A stretch of 64,000 nt of DNA from Sporocytophaga myxococcoides DSM 11118 (GTDB lineage Bacteria > Bacteroidota > Bacteroidia > Cytophagales > Cytophagaceae): positions 496,001-560,000 of the forward strand of contig NZ_AUFX01000005.1 of assembly GCF_000426725.1 (NCBI RefSeq), given 5' to 3'. A program made the position numbers and the translations under genes. Shown here piece after piece: positions 44,731 to 54,340 of this stretch (within the stretch, counting starts at the first letter, position 1; each line of letters begins with the position of its first letter). The notes beneath the pieces were generated by a model, which saw nothing but the letters and a program-made list of their open reading frames with translations, ran no database searches and was not told where the DNA came from.

Positions 44731-46146
44731 ATGAAAAATAATAAAAAAGTACAGAATGCCTGGTGCATGTATGATTGGGCTAATTCTGTTTATTCCCTGA
44801 CAATAACCACTGCAATATTTCCAAGCTATTATGCTGCTATCATGCCCGAAAGACCGGATAAGGTGAATTTTCTGGGATTTGAGTTTTATAGTTCGGCATT
44901 ATACTCTTTTGCATTGGCAGCAGTGTTTTTGATTGCCGCCATCTTGAGTCCCATATTAACACCCATAGCGGATAATACAGGAAAGAAAAAGTTTTTTATG
45001 CAAATGTTCTGCTATCTGGGAAGTTTGGGTTGTGCATACCTTTTCTTTTTCCATAAAGATGCTGGCGTCCTTTCCCAATTTACTTTGACGACATCCATAC
45101 TTGCCTTTATAGTGGCTGGATTGGGCTATAGTGGAAGTATCGTATTTTATAACTCTTTTCTCCCGGAAATCGCAACTGAAGATCAGTATGATAAATTGAG
45201 TGCAAGAGGCTTTGCAATGGGATATATAGGAAGTGTGCTGCTTCTAATTTTCAATATCACTATGTTGACCATGCCTGACCTTTATTTTAATGTTAATGGA
45301 AAGGTTGATGAATTAATGGCTTCAGGCATCAGTAATGTTGAAGCTGTGGATCAGGCAAAGTCATTTTATTCAGGGGTGGCGGCAAGAATTTCTTTCCTTT
45401 CAGTAGGGATATGGTGGTTTTTGTTTGCTCAATATTCTTTTTATTATTTGCCATCTAATGTTTATAAGAAAGAAAGCCATGGCAACTGGCTGTGGAGCGG
45501 ATTCAGAGAACTTAAGAAAGTATTTTCAGAAGTCAGAAAAGAAAAATACCTTAAAATTTTCCTACCAGGTTTCTTTTTCTATAATTTAGGAGTGCAGACA
45601 GTAATGTACATGGCGGTGATATTCGCGGAAGGAGAGCTTAAACTTAAGATGAGTGAATTGATTATCGTTATCCTGATAATCCAGCTGCTTGCTATTGTTG
45701 GAGCAAATATGAGTGCAAAACTATCAGGTAAAATTGGTAATATCAGTACATTGCGTTACATCAATATGATATGGGTGCTTGTTTGTATAGCAGCATACTT
45801 TGTTCAAACAGATGTTCAGTTTTATGGACTGGCAGTTGTAGTGGGATTTATAATGGGAGGCGTTCAGTCGATATCCAGATCTACCTATGCCAAATTGATT
45901 CCTGAAAATACTACAGACCATGCTTCATACTTCAGTTTCTATGATGTTGCGGAAAAGTTATCCTGTTTTTTCGGTCTATTCCTTTTTGGTGCAATAGAAG
46001 AACTGACAGGGAGCATGAGGCCAAGTACTTTAACATTAGGGATAATATTCATCATCGGAATAACATTGTTGTCTTTTATTCCTTCATTGAAATCTTATTC
46101 AGGACAAAGCGAGTTGATGTTGGATCATTCAGGAAAAAATGCATAG
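44731..46146 (+). CDS. UMF1-family MFS transporter
   Basis: A 471-residue membrane protein with about 12 helices. The N-terminal AWCMYDWANSVYSLTITTAIFPSYYA is the hallmark of the UMF1 (Atg22-like) branch of the major facilitator superfamily. Further features are ILSPILTPIADNTGKKKFFM between helices 2 and 3 and GGVQSISRSTYAKLIPENTTDHASYFSFYDVAEK in the second half. The substrate is unknown; the eukaryotic relative Atg22 exports amino acids from vacuoles. It is a single-gene unit ahead of tRNA-Val. Confidence 0.9.
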   Translation: MKNNKKVQNAWCMYDWANSVYSLTITTAIFPSYYAAIMPERPDKVNFLGFEFYSSALYSFALAAVFLIAAILSPILTPIADNTGKKKFFMQMFCYLGSLGCAYLFFFHKDAGVLSQFTLTTSILAFIVAGLGYSGSIVFYNSFLPEIATEDQYDKLSARGFAMGYIGSVLLLIFNITMLTMPDLYFNVNGKVDELMASGISNVEAVDQAKSFYSGVAARISFLSVGIWWFLFAQYSFYYLPSNVYKKESHGNWLWSGFRELKKVFSEVRKEKYLKIFLPGFFFYNLGVQTVMYMAVIFAEGELKLKMSELIIVILIIQLLAIVGANMSAKLSGKIGNISTLRYINMIWVLVCIAAYFVQTDVQFYGLAVVVGFIMGGVQSISRSTYAKLIPENTTDHASYFSFYDVAEKLSCFFGLFLFGAIEELTGSMRPSTLTLGIIFIIGITLLSFIPSLKSYSGQSELMLDHSGKNA

Positions 46147-46203
46147 AGTTACATTTCAATTTGCATTTATAAAGAAATAATATGTAATTCGCATCCAATA
46201 AAA

Positions 46204-46278
46204 GGGATGTTAGCTCAGTTGGTTTAGAGCATCACGTCGACAACGTGGGGGCCACTGGTTCGAGTCCAGTACGTCCCA
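46204..46278 (+). tRNA. tRNA-Val (GAC), with C33
   Basis: A complete 75-base cloverleaf: acceptor GGGATGT/ACGTCCC (one T-G pair), D-stem GCTC/GAGC, anticodon stem TCACG/CGTGG, variable loop GGGCC, T-stem ACTGG/CCAGT with loop TTCGAGT, and discriminator A. The anticodon loop is TCGACAA, giving anticodon GAC at 46239-46241. Position 33 is C instead of the almost universal U (46238). CCA is not encoded. A strong terminator follows directly. Confidence 0.92.
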
Positions 46279-46281
46279 CTT

Positions 46282-46322
46282 AAAGGACAAATCAGATAAA
46301 GTACTGATTTGTCCTTTTTATT
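46282..46322 (+). terminator. Terminator of tRNA-Val
   Basis: A perfect 14-base stem AAAGGACAAATCAG / CTGATTTGTCCTTT with an 8-base loop, followed by a T-rich tract. It starts 4 bases after the tRNA. Confidence 0.95.
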
Positions 46323-46550
46323 TTTATTTTTATCTAAACCCATTGATAATCGTGAGATTGTCAAGAATCGAATTTGCCTCATTGGTTAGGAAGGTGTCCT
46401 ATAAATGGCATTAGGATTTTAACACGAGGAATTTCTTGTGGCAATTTTAAGAGAATTTAAACGTCCTTAGACCACTAAAAATTGTATCATTTCTCAGTTT
46501 TTTTGAAAGCGAATCTTTTTTACTCCTCATCAGAATTATATTTTTTCTTC
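46323..46550. other. Intergenic region upstream of the first GH43 gene
   Basis: About 230 bases between the tRNA-Val terminator and the shared upstream element. It is AT-rich and has no open frame, RNA gene or clear inverted repeat. It probably contains further control sequence for the CAZyme row. Confidence 0.4.
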
Positions 46551-46585
46551 TTTTTGTTTACTAAATCTTAAGCTGTTTTGTAGGG
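46551..46585 (+). promoter_or_regulatory. Shared upstream element, copy A (before the first GH43 gene)
   Basis: TTTTTGTTTACTAAATCTT, then 9 non-conserved bases, then TGTAGGG. The same two blocks with exactly the same spacing recur at 54071-54105 before the GH95 gene. TTTTTG could include a Bacteroidota -33 element and TTTTG/TGTAGGG the -7 region, but the match to the usual TAnnTTTG is weak. It ends 22 bases before the GH43 start codon, so part of it might also be in the leader. Confidence 0.6.
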
Positions 46586-46607
46586 GGCATTATTTTCAAA
46601 TACGTCT

Positions 46608-49184
46608 ATGAAAACAAAGCTATACCTTCCATTTTTAGTTGCGGTTCTCTCTTTCATCTTCAATACTGTTTCCGGGCAGATGGCTACTAACCCCATCATC
46701 TTTGCTGATGTGCCTGATCCTGATTTTGTCAGGGTAGGGGATACTTACTACATGAGCAGTACAACTATGCACTTCAATCCTGGCGTGCCCATTATGAAAT
46801 CAAAGGACCTGGTGAACTGGGAGGTGGTAAGCTATTGCTATCCCATTATGGCCAATACGGATGCTCTTAATCTTAATGCAGGTATGGAAGCTTACAGCGG
46901 AGGTACGTGGGCCAGCAGTATCAACTATTACAAAGGAACTTTCTATGTTAGTTCTTTTTCCTATTCCACAGGAAAAACTTATATCTATAAAACCACCAAC
47001 ATTGAAACTGGCCCTTGGACCACGATCACTTTAAATAAAGTATATCATGATCATTCTCTTTTCTTTGATGATGATGGTAAGGTATACTTTGCATATGGGC
47101 ATGATGATATCCAGTTGACGGAAATGAAACCAGACCTGACTGGAGAGCAGCCGGGAGGAGTAAACAAAGTCATCATACCCAAAGCTTCATCTGTGGCAGG
47201 CAGCAGTATGATTTTAACAGCTGAAGGTACCAGGATTCAGAAAATCAACGGGCAATATTATGTGTCCAATATCTGCTGGCCCTCTGGAAAAGGCCGTACA
47301 CAAATCATTCACCGATCCGGAAGTGTGGCTGGTGCCTATACCGGCAGGGTAGCATTTCAATCTTCTAATGGTTCTGCACAGGGAGAATATATTGACACAC
47401 CGGATGGAAAATGGTATGCTATGTTTTTCCATGATCATGGCGCAGTAGGCCGTATCCCTGATCTGATGCCTGTAACCTGGAGCAATGGATGGCCAACAGT
47501 GGGGGTAAACGGACAGGTACCAGCAACACTGGATATTCCTAAAGGTGCAGGTACTCTTAACGGAATTATTACTTCAGATGAATTCAGTACTGTACCTCCT
47601 TTAAAACTTCAATGGCAATGGAATCATAATCCCCAGAACAATTACTGGTCACTGACACAGCGTAGCGGCTATTTCAGGTTGACAAACGAACGTACGGATG
47701 CCAATGTCCTTCGCACTACCAATACTCTGACTCAAAGAACCTTCGGTCCTAAGTGTTCAGGTTATGTTTCTGTAGATGTCTCAGGAATGAAAGATGGAGA
47801 TTATACCGGTCTGGTAGCTTTGCAAAACAAATACGGCTTTGTAGGGGTGAAGATGACCGGTACTAGCAAAAGTATTGTGATGGTAAATGGAACGGGGTTT
47901 GGCGGGACACCTGTTGAGGTTGCCAGTGTGCCAGTAAATCAAAATACTGTTTACCTGCGGATTGATTTCGATTTTACCAACAGGACTGATAAAGCTTATT
48001 TCTTTTACAGTTTAAACGGATCTACATGGAGCGCAGTTGGTTCAATGCTTCAGATGAATTATGACCTGGAGCATTTTGTAGGTTACCGGTTTGGATTATT
48101 TTCTTATGCTACTAAATCAACGGGCGGTTTTGCTGATTTTGATTTTTTCCGGATAGGAGCCAATATTACAGAAGCTCAGAATGCAGGTCCTGTCGTTTCA
48201 ATTGCAAGTCCGGCAAATGGGGCAACCTTTACTGCAGGATCAGTTATAGATATAGCTGCTACTGCAAGCACCACTGCAGGAAGCATTAGCAATGTTCAGT
48301 TTTACAATGGAAATATCTTGCTTGGTTCTGACAATACTTCTCCTTACACTTACAGCTGGACCAATGTTCCGGCAGGTACTCATTCCTTGCGGGCAGTCGC
48401 CACAGACAATTCAGGCAGAGCCTCAGAAAGCAAAGTAAGTGTAACAGTAAACATTCCAAAAGGACCTTTCAACGGTACTGCTCATACCATTCCCGGAATC
48501 ATTCAGGTAGAAGCTTATGATGAAGGAGGTGAAGGTGTTTCTTATCATGAAGTCAATACCAATGGTAACGAAGGGGGAGCAACTTTCAGAAATGATGAAG
48601 TTGACATTGAAACGACAAAGGATGTGTCTGGTTCTTTTAATATCGGCTATATTCTTAAAGGAGAATGGCTGGAATATACAGTAAATGTGGCCGCAACCGG
48701 AATGTACGATTTAAGTTTCAGAGTTGCAGCAGATGGAACAGGCAAAACATTTCATGTGGAAATGGATGAAGTTGATATTACAGAAACCGTCTCTGTGCCG
48801 AATACGGGAGGATGGCAAACCTGGGAAACCATTTCTTTGCAAGGTATCCCCCTTACGCAGGGGCTGCATGTGATGAGGATTGTTTTCGATTCAGATTATA
48901 TGAATCTGAACTGGGTTGAATTTAAAACTACAGTTATTACAGGCTTGGAACAGGGAAACAACTCACATGTTCAATTTTTTCCCAATCCTTTTCAAGAAGG
49001 CCTTCAGGTTATCTGTGAAGAAAAAACGGAATACCAGATTCAGGATTTTATAGGACATGTGATAGAGTCAGGAATTTTATACGGTAATGCTACAGTTGGA
49101 AAATATCTTCCCAAAGGTCAGTATCTTCTGAGAGTTTCCAGCGAAAAGGGCACCAAGACAGCTAAAGTAATTAAACTGCAATAA
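46608..49184 (+). CDS. Secreted GH43 glycoside hydrolase with Ig-like, CBM6 and T9SS sorting domains
   Basis: An 858-residue enzyme. Signal peptide 1-23 (cleavage before Gln24). GH43 beta-propeller about 30-310, with the base Asp in FADVPDPDFVRVGDTYYMSS, the modulating Asp near YHDHSLFFDDDGKVYFAYG, and the acid Glu in LTAEGTRIQKINGQYYV. A second beta-sandwich (about 325-515, DEFSTVPPLKLQWQWNHNPQ) matches GH43 C2 modules of beta-xylosidase/arabinofuranosidase-type enzymes. An Ig-like domain starts near 529, CBM6 near 629 (QVEAYDEGGEG...NWVEFK), and the sorting domain near 785 (FFPNPF). It heads four similar enzyme genes and is exported to the surface by T9SS. Likely to release xylose or arabinose; the substrate is inferred. 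Confidence 0.9.
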   Translation: MKTKLYLPFLVAVLSFIFNTVSGQMATNPIIFADVPDPDFVRVGDTYYMSSTTMHFNPGVPIMKSKDLVNWEVVSYCYPIMANTDALNLNAGMEAYSGGTWASSINYYKGTFYVSSFSYSTGKTYIYKTTNIETGPWTTITLNKVYHDHSLFFDDDGKVYFAYGHDDIQLTEMKPDLTGEQPGGVNKVIIPKASSVAGSSMILTAEGTRIQKINGQYYVSNICWPSGKGRTQIIHRSGSVAGAYTGRVAFQSSNGSAQGEYIDTPDGKWYAMFFHDHGAVGRIPDLMPVTWSNGWPTVGVNGQVPATLDIPKGAGTLNGIITSDEFSTVPPLKLQWQWNHNPQNNYWSLTQRSGYFRLTNERTDANVLRTTNTLTQRTFGPKCSGYVSVDVSGMKDGDYTGLVALQNKYGFVGVKMTGTSKSIVMVNGTGFGGTPVEVASVPVNQNTVYLRIDFDFTNRTDKAYFFYSLNGSTWSAVGSMLQMNYDLEHFVGYRFGLFSYATKSTGGFADFDFFRIGANITEAQNAGPVVSIASPANGATFTAGSVIDIAATASTTAGSISNVQFYNGNILLGSDNTSPYTYSWTNVPAGTHSLRAVATDNSGRASESKVSVTVNIPKGPFNGTAHTIPGIIQVEAYDEGGEGVSYHEVNTNGNEGGATFRNDEVDIETTKDVSGSFNIGYILKGEWLEYTVNVAATGMYDLSFRVAADGTGKTFHVEMDEVDITETVSVPNTGGWQTWETISLQGIPLTQGLHVMRIVFDSDYMNLNWVEFKTTVITGLEQGNNSHVQFFPNPFQEGLQVICEEKTEYQIQDFIGHVIESGILYGNATVGKYLPKGQYLLRVSSEKGTKTAKVIKLQ

Positions 49185-49233
49185 CCACCTGAAGTCAATT
49201 TCATTCAATGTTATTTAATCAAAACTATGTTTT

Positions 49234-51576
49234 ATGAAAATAATACATTCAATACTCATTTTAATTTTTCTGGGAATCTGGAATAATGCCTTTGCTGATT
49301 ATCCCTTGGTTGGATACAGGTTCCTGGCGGATCCTGGAGCCATTGTTTATAATGGAAGGGTGTACGTGTATTGTTCCAATGATGATGAAAACGATGATGA
49401 CAGTTATGATATGAGTTCCATCGTTTGTGTGTCGAGCAGTGATCTGAAAAACTGGACAGACCATGGAGTAGTCTTCGATGTGCCCAGAGATGCATCTTGG
49501 TCGGGCCTGAGCTGGGCACCTTCTCCTTCTTACCGTAACGGAAAGTTTTATCTCTACTTTGGAAATGGTGGAAGTGCTATCGGTGTGGCAGTATCCGATA
49601 GTCCAACCGGTCCTTTTAAAGATCCTGTAGGACGTGGCTTTGTAACTGGCAGCACTCCAGGAGTTCAGCCTTTTAACGGCTGGCTTTTCGATCCAATGAC
49701 GTTTATTGATGATGATGGTCAGGCGTATATGTATTTTGGAGGTAATGGTGATGGCAACATGCGTGTGATTAAACTGAACAATGATATGATCAGCACTAGT
49801 GGTTCTGCCGGTAAGTTTACAGTGCCCAATTTTTTTGAGGCGTCCTGGATGCATAAGCATAATGGAAAGTATTATTTTTCCTATTCCACAAATCCTTCTG
49901 CCGGGATGAGGATTGATTACATGGTGAGTAACAACCCTATGTCCGGATTTACTTACGGGGGAGTTCTTTCACCACAACCTCCTACCAATAACAATAATAA
50001 CCATCATGCTAATATCTTTTTCAACGGTCAGTGGTATCAGATTTATCATAACCGCATAGTAGCTTCGCAAACAGGAGTCGGAATGGCTTACCACCGAAAC
50101 CTGGCTATTGATGCTTTTTCTCACAGACAAGATGGAACCATTATACAAATGGTAAATACGGTGAATGGAGTAAAACAGGTCAAATATCTTGATCCTTATG
50201 TACGGGTGGAAGCAGAAACAATGAGCGACTATAAAGGCATAGAAACAGAAGTCTGCAGTGCAGGAGGCATGAATCTGGCATATATCGATAACAGTGATTG
50301 GGTGATGATAGAAGGAGTTGACTTTGGCTCATCAGGGGCAGGAAGATTTTCGGCAAGTGTGGCAAGCAATAAAGCAGGGGGGACCATTGAAATAAGACTT
50401 GGGAGTGCAACAGGAACTTTAATAGGAACTTTACAGGTGCCCAATACAGGAGGGTTTAAATCATGGCAGACTGTTAACTCTACAGTAAATCAGACAACTG
50501 GTGTTCATAATGTTTATCTGGTATTTAAAGGAAGTGGAACAAGCCTTTTTAATGTTGATCACTGGAGTTTTTCATCATCCGTGCCTTCGGTAATCATCAC
50601 CTCACCAAAGAGTACAGATGTGCTTTTTACAGGCACCGAAATTACAATTTCTGCTACAGCCCTGGCACAAAGTGGCACCATTGCCTCTGTAGAGTTCTTT
50701 TATGATGGGAAATCAATAGGGGTTGACATTGCTGCTCCTTATTCAATAAAATACACACCTGCTGCAAGCGGATCACATGGTATTACTGCCACTGTTACAG
50801 ACAGTCAAGGGTATAAAAGTTCTTCAGAAATCTCTCTTTCTGTAAATGTTCCTCAGGGGCCATATAAAGGTACACCTTGGTCCATTCCAGGGATGATAGA
50901 AGCGGAACACTATGACGTGGGAGGTGAGGGATTTGCATTTCATGAAGCCAATACCAATGGAAACGAGGGGTTGGCTGCTTTAAGAAATGATGAAGTCGAC
51001 GTGGAAACAACGATGGATGTTTCCGGCTCCTACAACGTGGGCTATATCCTTTCAGGAGAATGGCTGGAATATACGGTAAATGTTACTGCAACAGATAAAT
51101 ATGATTTAAATCTCCGTGTGGCTGCAGATGGATCCGGAAGAACCTTCCATCTGGAAATGGACAATGTTGACATCACAGGTGACATTATAGTTCCGAATAC
51201 CGGAGGCTGGCAAAAGTGGGAGACTATCACTGTCCCGGGGATCGATCTCACCTCTGGACAAAAGATAATGAGGATCGTTTTTGAATCGGATTATATGAAT
51301 CTGAATTGGGTGGAGTTTAAAAATACTGTCATAACAGGTCTGGAGGATACTCAAAAGGAAATAACTGCAATTTATCCAAACCCCTTCAATGATAAAATTT
51401 ACTGCAACATTCCTGGAGAATATGTCTATGAACTATTAAACATGGAAGGGGTGGTATTGGAAGATGGATCTACTGCAGGAGAAATCAATATTCAGAAAAA
51501 CTATCCCAAAGGAATGTACATCCTGAAAATAAAGCAGAACAACTTAGTTAAAGTGCTTAAAGTTTTTAAAGAATAA
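49234..51576 (+). CDS. Secreted GH43-like hydrolase with two CBM6 modules, Ig-like and T9SS sorting domains
   Basis: A 780-residue enzyme. Signal peptide about 1-21 (IIHSILILIFLGIWNNAFA). GH43 propeller about 22-310: Asp in YRFLADPGAIVYNGRVYVY, Asp in LFDPMTFIDDDGQAYMYFGG, Glu in NFFEASWMHKHNGKYYFSY. First CBM6 about 322-445 (VRVEAETMSDYKGIE), of another subtype than the second; Ig-like about 451-545; second CBM6 about 553-690, very like that of the neighbouring genes; sorting domain from 708 (IYPNPFNDKIY). Only 49 bases separate it from the first GH43 gene, so they share a transcript. The sequence suits arabinoxylan or arabinan side-chain removal. Confidence 0.9.
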   Translation: MKIIHSILILIFLGIWNNAFADYPLVGYRFLADPGAIVYNGRVYVYCSNDDENDDDSYDMSSIVCVSSSDLKNWTDHGVVFDVPRDASWSGLSWAPSPSYRNGKFYLYFGNGGSAIGVAVSDSPTGPFKDPVGRGFVTGSTPGVQPFNGWLFDPMTFIDDDGQAYMYFGGNGDGNMRVIKLNNDMISTSGSAGKFTVPNFFEASWMHKHNGKYYFSYSTNPSAGMRIDYMVSNNPMSGFTYGGVLSPQPPTNNNNNHHANIFFNGQWYQIYHNRIVASQTGVGMAYHRNLAIDAFSHRQDGTIIQMVNTVNGVKQVKYLDPYVRVEAETMSDYKGIETEVCSAGGMNLAYIDNSDWVMIEGVDFGSSGAGRFSASVASNKAGGTIEIRLGSATGTLIGTLQVPNTGGFKSWQTVNSTVNQTTGVHNVYLVFKGSGTSLFNVDHWSFSSSVPSVIITSPKSTDVLFTGTEITISATALAQSGTIASVEFFYDGKSIGVDIAAPYSIKYTPAASGSHGITATVTDSQGYKSSSEISLSVNVPQGPYKGTPWSIPGMIEAEHYDVGGEGFAFHEANTNGNEGLAALRNDEVDVETTMDVSGSYNVGYILSGEWLEYTVNVTATDKYDLNLRVAADGSGRTFHLEMDNVDITGDIIVPNTGGWQKWETITVPGIDLTSGQKIMRIVFESDYMNLNWVEFKNTVITGLEDTQKEITAIYPNPFNDKIYCNIPGEYVYELLNMEGVVLEDGSTAGEINIQKNYPKGMYILKIKQNNLVKVLKVFKE

Positions 51577-51732
51577 TCACAGTTGAAATCTAATAAATTA
51601 GAAGTGAGTTATGCCATTCAAGACTGTCACTCATTTATGATGATAGGAAACTTAGCACTTGCAGGAGGTTATGTCAATAAATTATTGATTAAAAACTATG
51701 TGTCATCTGTACTATTTTAATTCTGATCTTTG

Positions 51733-53781
51733 ATGAACAACCGATTGAAAATATTTCTATGTCTGATCTTTACTTTAATGTTAGTCATTCATAGCAATGC
51801 TGCAAGCAGCATCACTGAGGTAACTTACTTCTCTAAAACAATGAATAGTAACCGGAAAATGAATGTGTACCTTCCGGATGGGTATAATCAGAATACCTAT
51901 TATCCCACATTTTATCTCATGCATGGCGGAGGTCAACGTTACTATACATGGGCCAATCCAGTTGACGGGAATGCTAAAGCCATATTGGACCAGGCCATTT
52001 CCTCAGGCAAGGCGGTTCCTATGATTGTTGTAATGCCTGATGTCCCGGATTTCGCTCCAAACCTCTTTACCCGTGAACTATGCGATGATATAATACCTTT
52101 TATAGAAAAGACTTACAGAGTAAAACCTGAGAAAGACAGCCGTGCTCTGGCCGGCCTTTCATGGGGAGGCTTACAGGTGCTGGATGCCGGTTTGTATCGC
52201 TATGACCTTTTTGGCTACCTGGGTGTGTTCAGTTCTGGATGGTTTATTGGCGACAATATTTATAATGTAATGAGAACTTACCTTGCTTCCAATGGTGCAA
52301 AAATTGAACAGAGTATGCGCTATTTCTATTACGGGCAAGGTGGAACTGGTGATATTGCTTACAGTAACGGGGCAGAAACCATGAAACTATTACGCTCTAA
52401 TGGAATCACGGTAAATTATTGGGAACATACGGGAGCTCATAGCTTTATATGCTGGAGACAAGACCTACAGGATTTTCTGCCTTTTCTCTTTAAGTATGGA
52501 ACTCCGGCTGTGACCATTACTGCTCCTGCTACCAATACTTCGTTCACCGCGCCAGCTACAATTAACATAACAGCTGCAGCTTCTGATCCGAACGGAAGCA
52601 TCTCCAAAGTTGAGTTTTTTAATGGAGAAACAAAGTTAGGAGATGATGCGATCGCTCCTTATACCTGTTCATGGACTGACGTTCCTGCTGGAACTTATAC
52701 TATTACAGCCGTAGCTACCGATAATGTTGGTACAAAAGCAACATCGGCAGCGGTCACTTTGAAAGTAAATGTTGCTCAGGCATCATATAATAATGCGATT
52801 CATATAATTCCAGGTACGATCCAGGCTGAAGCCTTCGACGTGGGGGGGAATGGCTTTGCATATTTTGATCAGACCCCCGGAAGTGAAACAGGTGTTTACT
52901 TTAGAAACAATGAAGATGTAGATATTGAAAATTGCACAGATATCGGGGCTGGCTATAATGTCGGGTGGGCAACTTCCGGAGAATGGCTTGAATATACAGT
53001 CAATGTTAAGAATTCAGGCGTTTATAATATGGATCTCCGCATAGCTGCTAATGGAGATGGGCGGACTCTGTCTTTAAGCATGGATGGTACAAATATAACC
53101 AGTAACATACCTATTCCCAATACTGCAGGCTGGCAAACCTGGCAGACTGTCAGAGTGAGCAACATTCAGCTCAGCGCAGGACAGAAGATCATGCGTTTAA
53201 CAATAGGGGATGTCGACTATATCAACATCAATTTTGTAACGTTTGACCTTGCCAACATTCCTCCTGAAGTAACTATAACAGAGCCATCAGATAATAGTAC
53301 GTTCAACACGTTTTCGACAGTGATACTAACTGCTGCAGCTTCGGATAAAGATGGAAGCATAGCCAAAGTTGATTTCTACAGTGGAACAACGTTTCTTGGT
53401 ACAGACAACACCTCACCTTTTAGTTATAACTGGTCAGGTATGCCGGCAGGAACTTATTTGATCACAGCCAAAGCAACGGATGATAAAGGATCAGTTACAT
53501 CATCTGATCCGATTACAGTGTTGGTTCAGGAGGTAGTTACTGGAGTGAATGAAGAAATGGACCTAGCTCACGCAATATATCCGAATCCATTTGAAGATGA
53601 TATTACATTAAAATGCCCACAGGAGTTCAATTACGAAATTTGTGACCTGACTGGAAGAATATTGCTTGCAGGAATTGGACAAGGTGAAAAGAGTATTGGT
53701 GAAAACCTTCATTCTGGAATGTATCTTTTGCGATTGACAAACAATGGAAAATCAAAAGTTATTAAGATTCAGAAAAAATAA
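51733..53781 (+). CDS. Secreted CE1-like esterase with Ig-like domains, CBM6 and T9SS sorting domain
   Basis: A 682-residue protein starting at the ATG at 51733 (a TTG directly before it opens the frame). Signal peptide about 1-22 (IFLCLIFTLMLVIHSNAA). Alpha/beta-hydrolase about 25-255: YPTFYLMHGGGQRYYTW (oxyanion region), nucleophile Ser in AGLSWGGLQ (G-x-S-x-G, about 146), His in HTGAHSFICWRQDL. Ig-like from 256, CBM6 from 360 (IQAEAFDVGGNGFAYFDQ), second Ig-like from 511, sorting domain from about 606 (IYPNPFEDDI). The family includes feruloyl and acetyl xylan esterases, which would fit with the two GH43 enzymes. It lies 156 bases after the second GH43 gene. Confidence 0.88.
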   Translation: MNNRLKIFLCLIFTLMLVIHSNAASSITEVTYFSKTMNSNRKMNVYLPDGYNQNTYYPTFYLMHGGGQRYYTWANPVDGNAKAILDQAISSGKAVPMIVVMPDVPDFAPNLFTRELCDDIIPFIEKTYRVKPEKDSRALAGLSWGGLQVLDAGLYRYDLFGYLGVFSSGWFIGDNIYNVMRTYLASNGAKIEQSMRYFYYGQGGTGDIAYSNGAETMKLLRSNGITVNYWEHTGAHSFICWRQDLQDFLPFLFKYGTPAVTITAPATNTSFTAPATINITAAASDPNGSISKVEFFNGETKLGDDAIAPYTCSWTDVPAGTYTITAVATDNVGTKATSAAVTLKVNVAQASYNNAIHIIPGTIQAEAFDVGGNGFAYFDQTPGSETGVYFRNNEDVDIENCTDIGAGYNVGWATSGEWLEYTVNVKNSGVYNMDLRIAANGDGRTLSLSMDGTNITSNIPIPNTAGWQTWQTVRVSNIQLSAGQKIMRLTIGDVDYININFVTFDLANIPPEVTITEPSDNSTFNTFSTVILTAAASDKDGSIAKVDFYSGTTFLGTDNTSPFSYNWSGMPAGTYLITAKATDDKGSVTSSDPITVLVQEVVTGVNEEMDLAHAIYPNPFEDDITLKCPQEFNYEICDLTGRILLAGIGQGEKSIGENLHSGMYLLRLTNNGKSKVIKIQKK

Positions 53782-53812
53782 TTAGGGACTTTAAATCTTG
53801 CAGAAAGTAATT

Positions 53813-53850
53813 GCTTCAGGTCGTCTGAGCCCTTGAAGACAACCTGAAGC
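53813..53850 (+). terminator. Inverted repeat after the esterase gene
   Basis: GCTTCAGGT / ACCTGAAGC with an inner GTCT/AGAC pairing forms a long hairpin. The following tract (TCTATTCATTG) is only partly T-rich, so it could be a weak terminator or an mRNA-stabilising 3' structure. Confidence 0.55.
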
Positions 53851-54340
53851 TCTATTCATTGTTAGGGAAAAGAATGCTGCCGGTTCCTTATTACAGGTTT
53901 GTATTTTCTTTAAATTAAACTAAAGTACTTCGAGTTATAAGATTAACCGACGGATGCAGGGATCTTTTCTTTCTTACAACACATATTGTGGAGAACCAAA
54001 GAATGGTCATGATTCACAACAGTAGGAGTAGCCTTTTATTTAGGCCCAGGAAGGCTTCCGATTTTGTGATTTTTTGTTTACTAAATCTTTTGAATGATTG
54101 TAGGGCTATGTTTATAAAAATCAAAATCAGGTATAAATAATGAAATTGTGTATGACTTTATAGGCACTATTTGAATATGATTTTAATAATTGCATCAGTC
54201 AGTGCTGAGGTCAATCGCTATCCTTCATAGAAATGTATAAGGCTGTGGAAGGAGAGCTAATTGATAAGGTAGGCACAGGAAAGTGAGTGAAAGGTGATAA
54301 GAAGTTCGTTGTATTTAGGGATTTTTAAAAATAAACTTTC
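53851..54340. other. Long intergenic region and leader before the GH95 gene
   Basis: About 490 bases without a gene. It holds copy B of the shared upstream element at 54071-54105. The stretch from 54106 to 54340 would be a leader of some 235 bases if transcription starts at that element. I see no tRNA, riboswitch or further clear hairpin in it. Confidence 0.5.
54071..54105 (+). promoter_or_regulatory. Shared upstream element, copy B (before the GH95 gene)
   Basis: TTTTTGTTTACTAAATCTT + 9 bases + TGTAGGG, identical in both blocks and in spacing to copy A at 46551-46585, while the spacer and flanks differ. It lies 235 bases before the GH95 start codon. The conservation suggests a common promoter or regulator site for the two ends of the CAZyme row. 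Confidence 0.6.

Noticed and set aside
49261-49860. Open frame of 199 codons antisense to the second GH43 gene
   Set aside because: It is a shadow of the GH43 coding frame on the plus strand, which has a signal peptide and full domain structure; the antisense product has no recognisable features.
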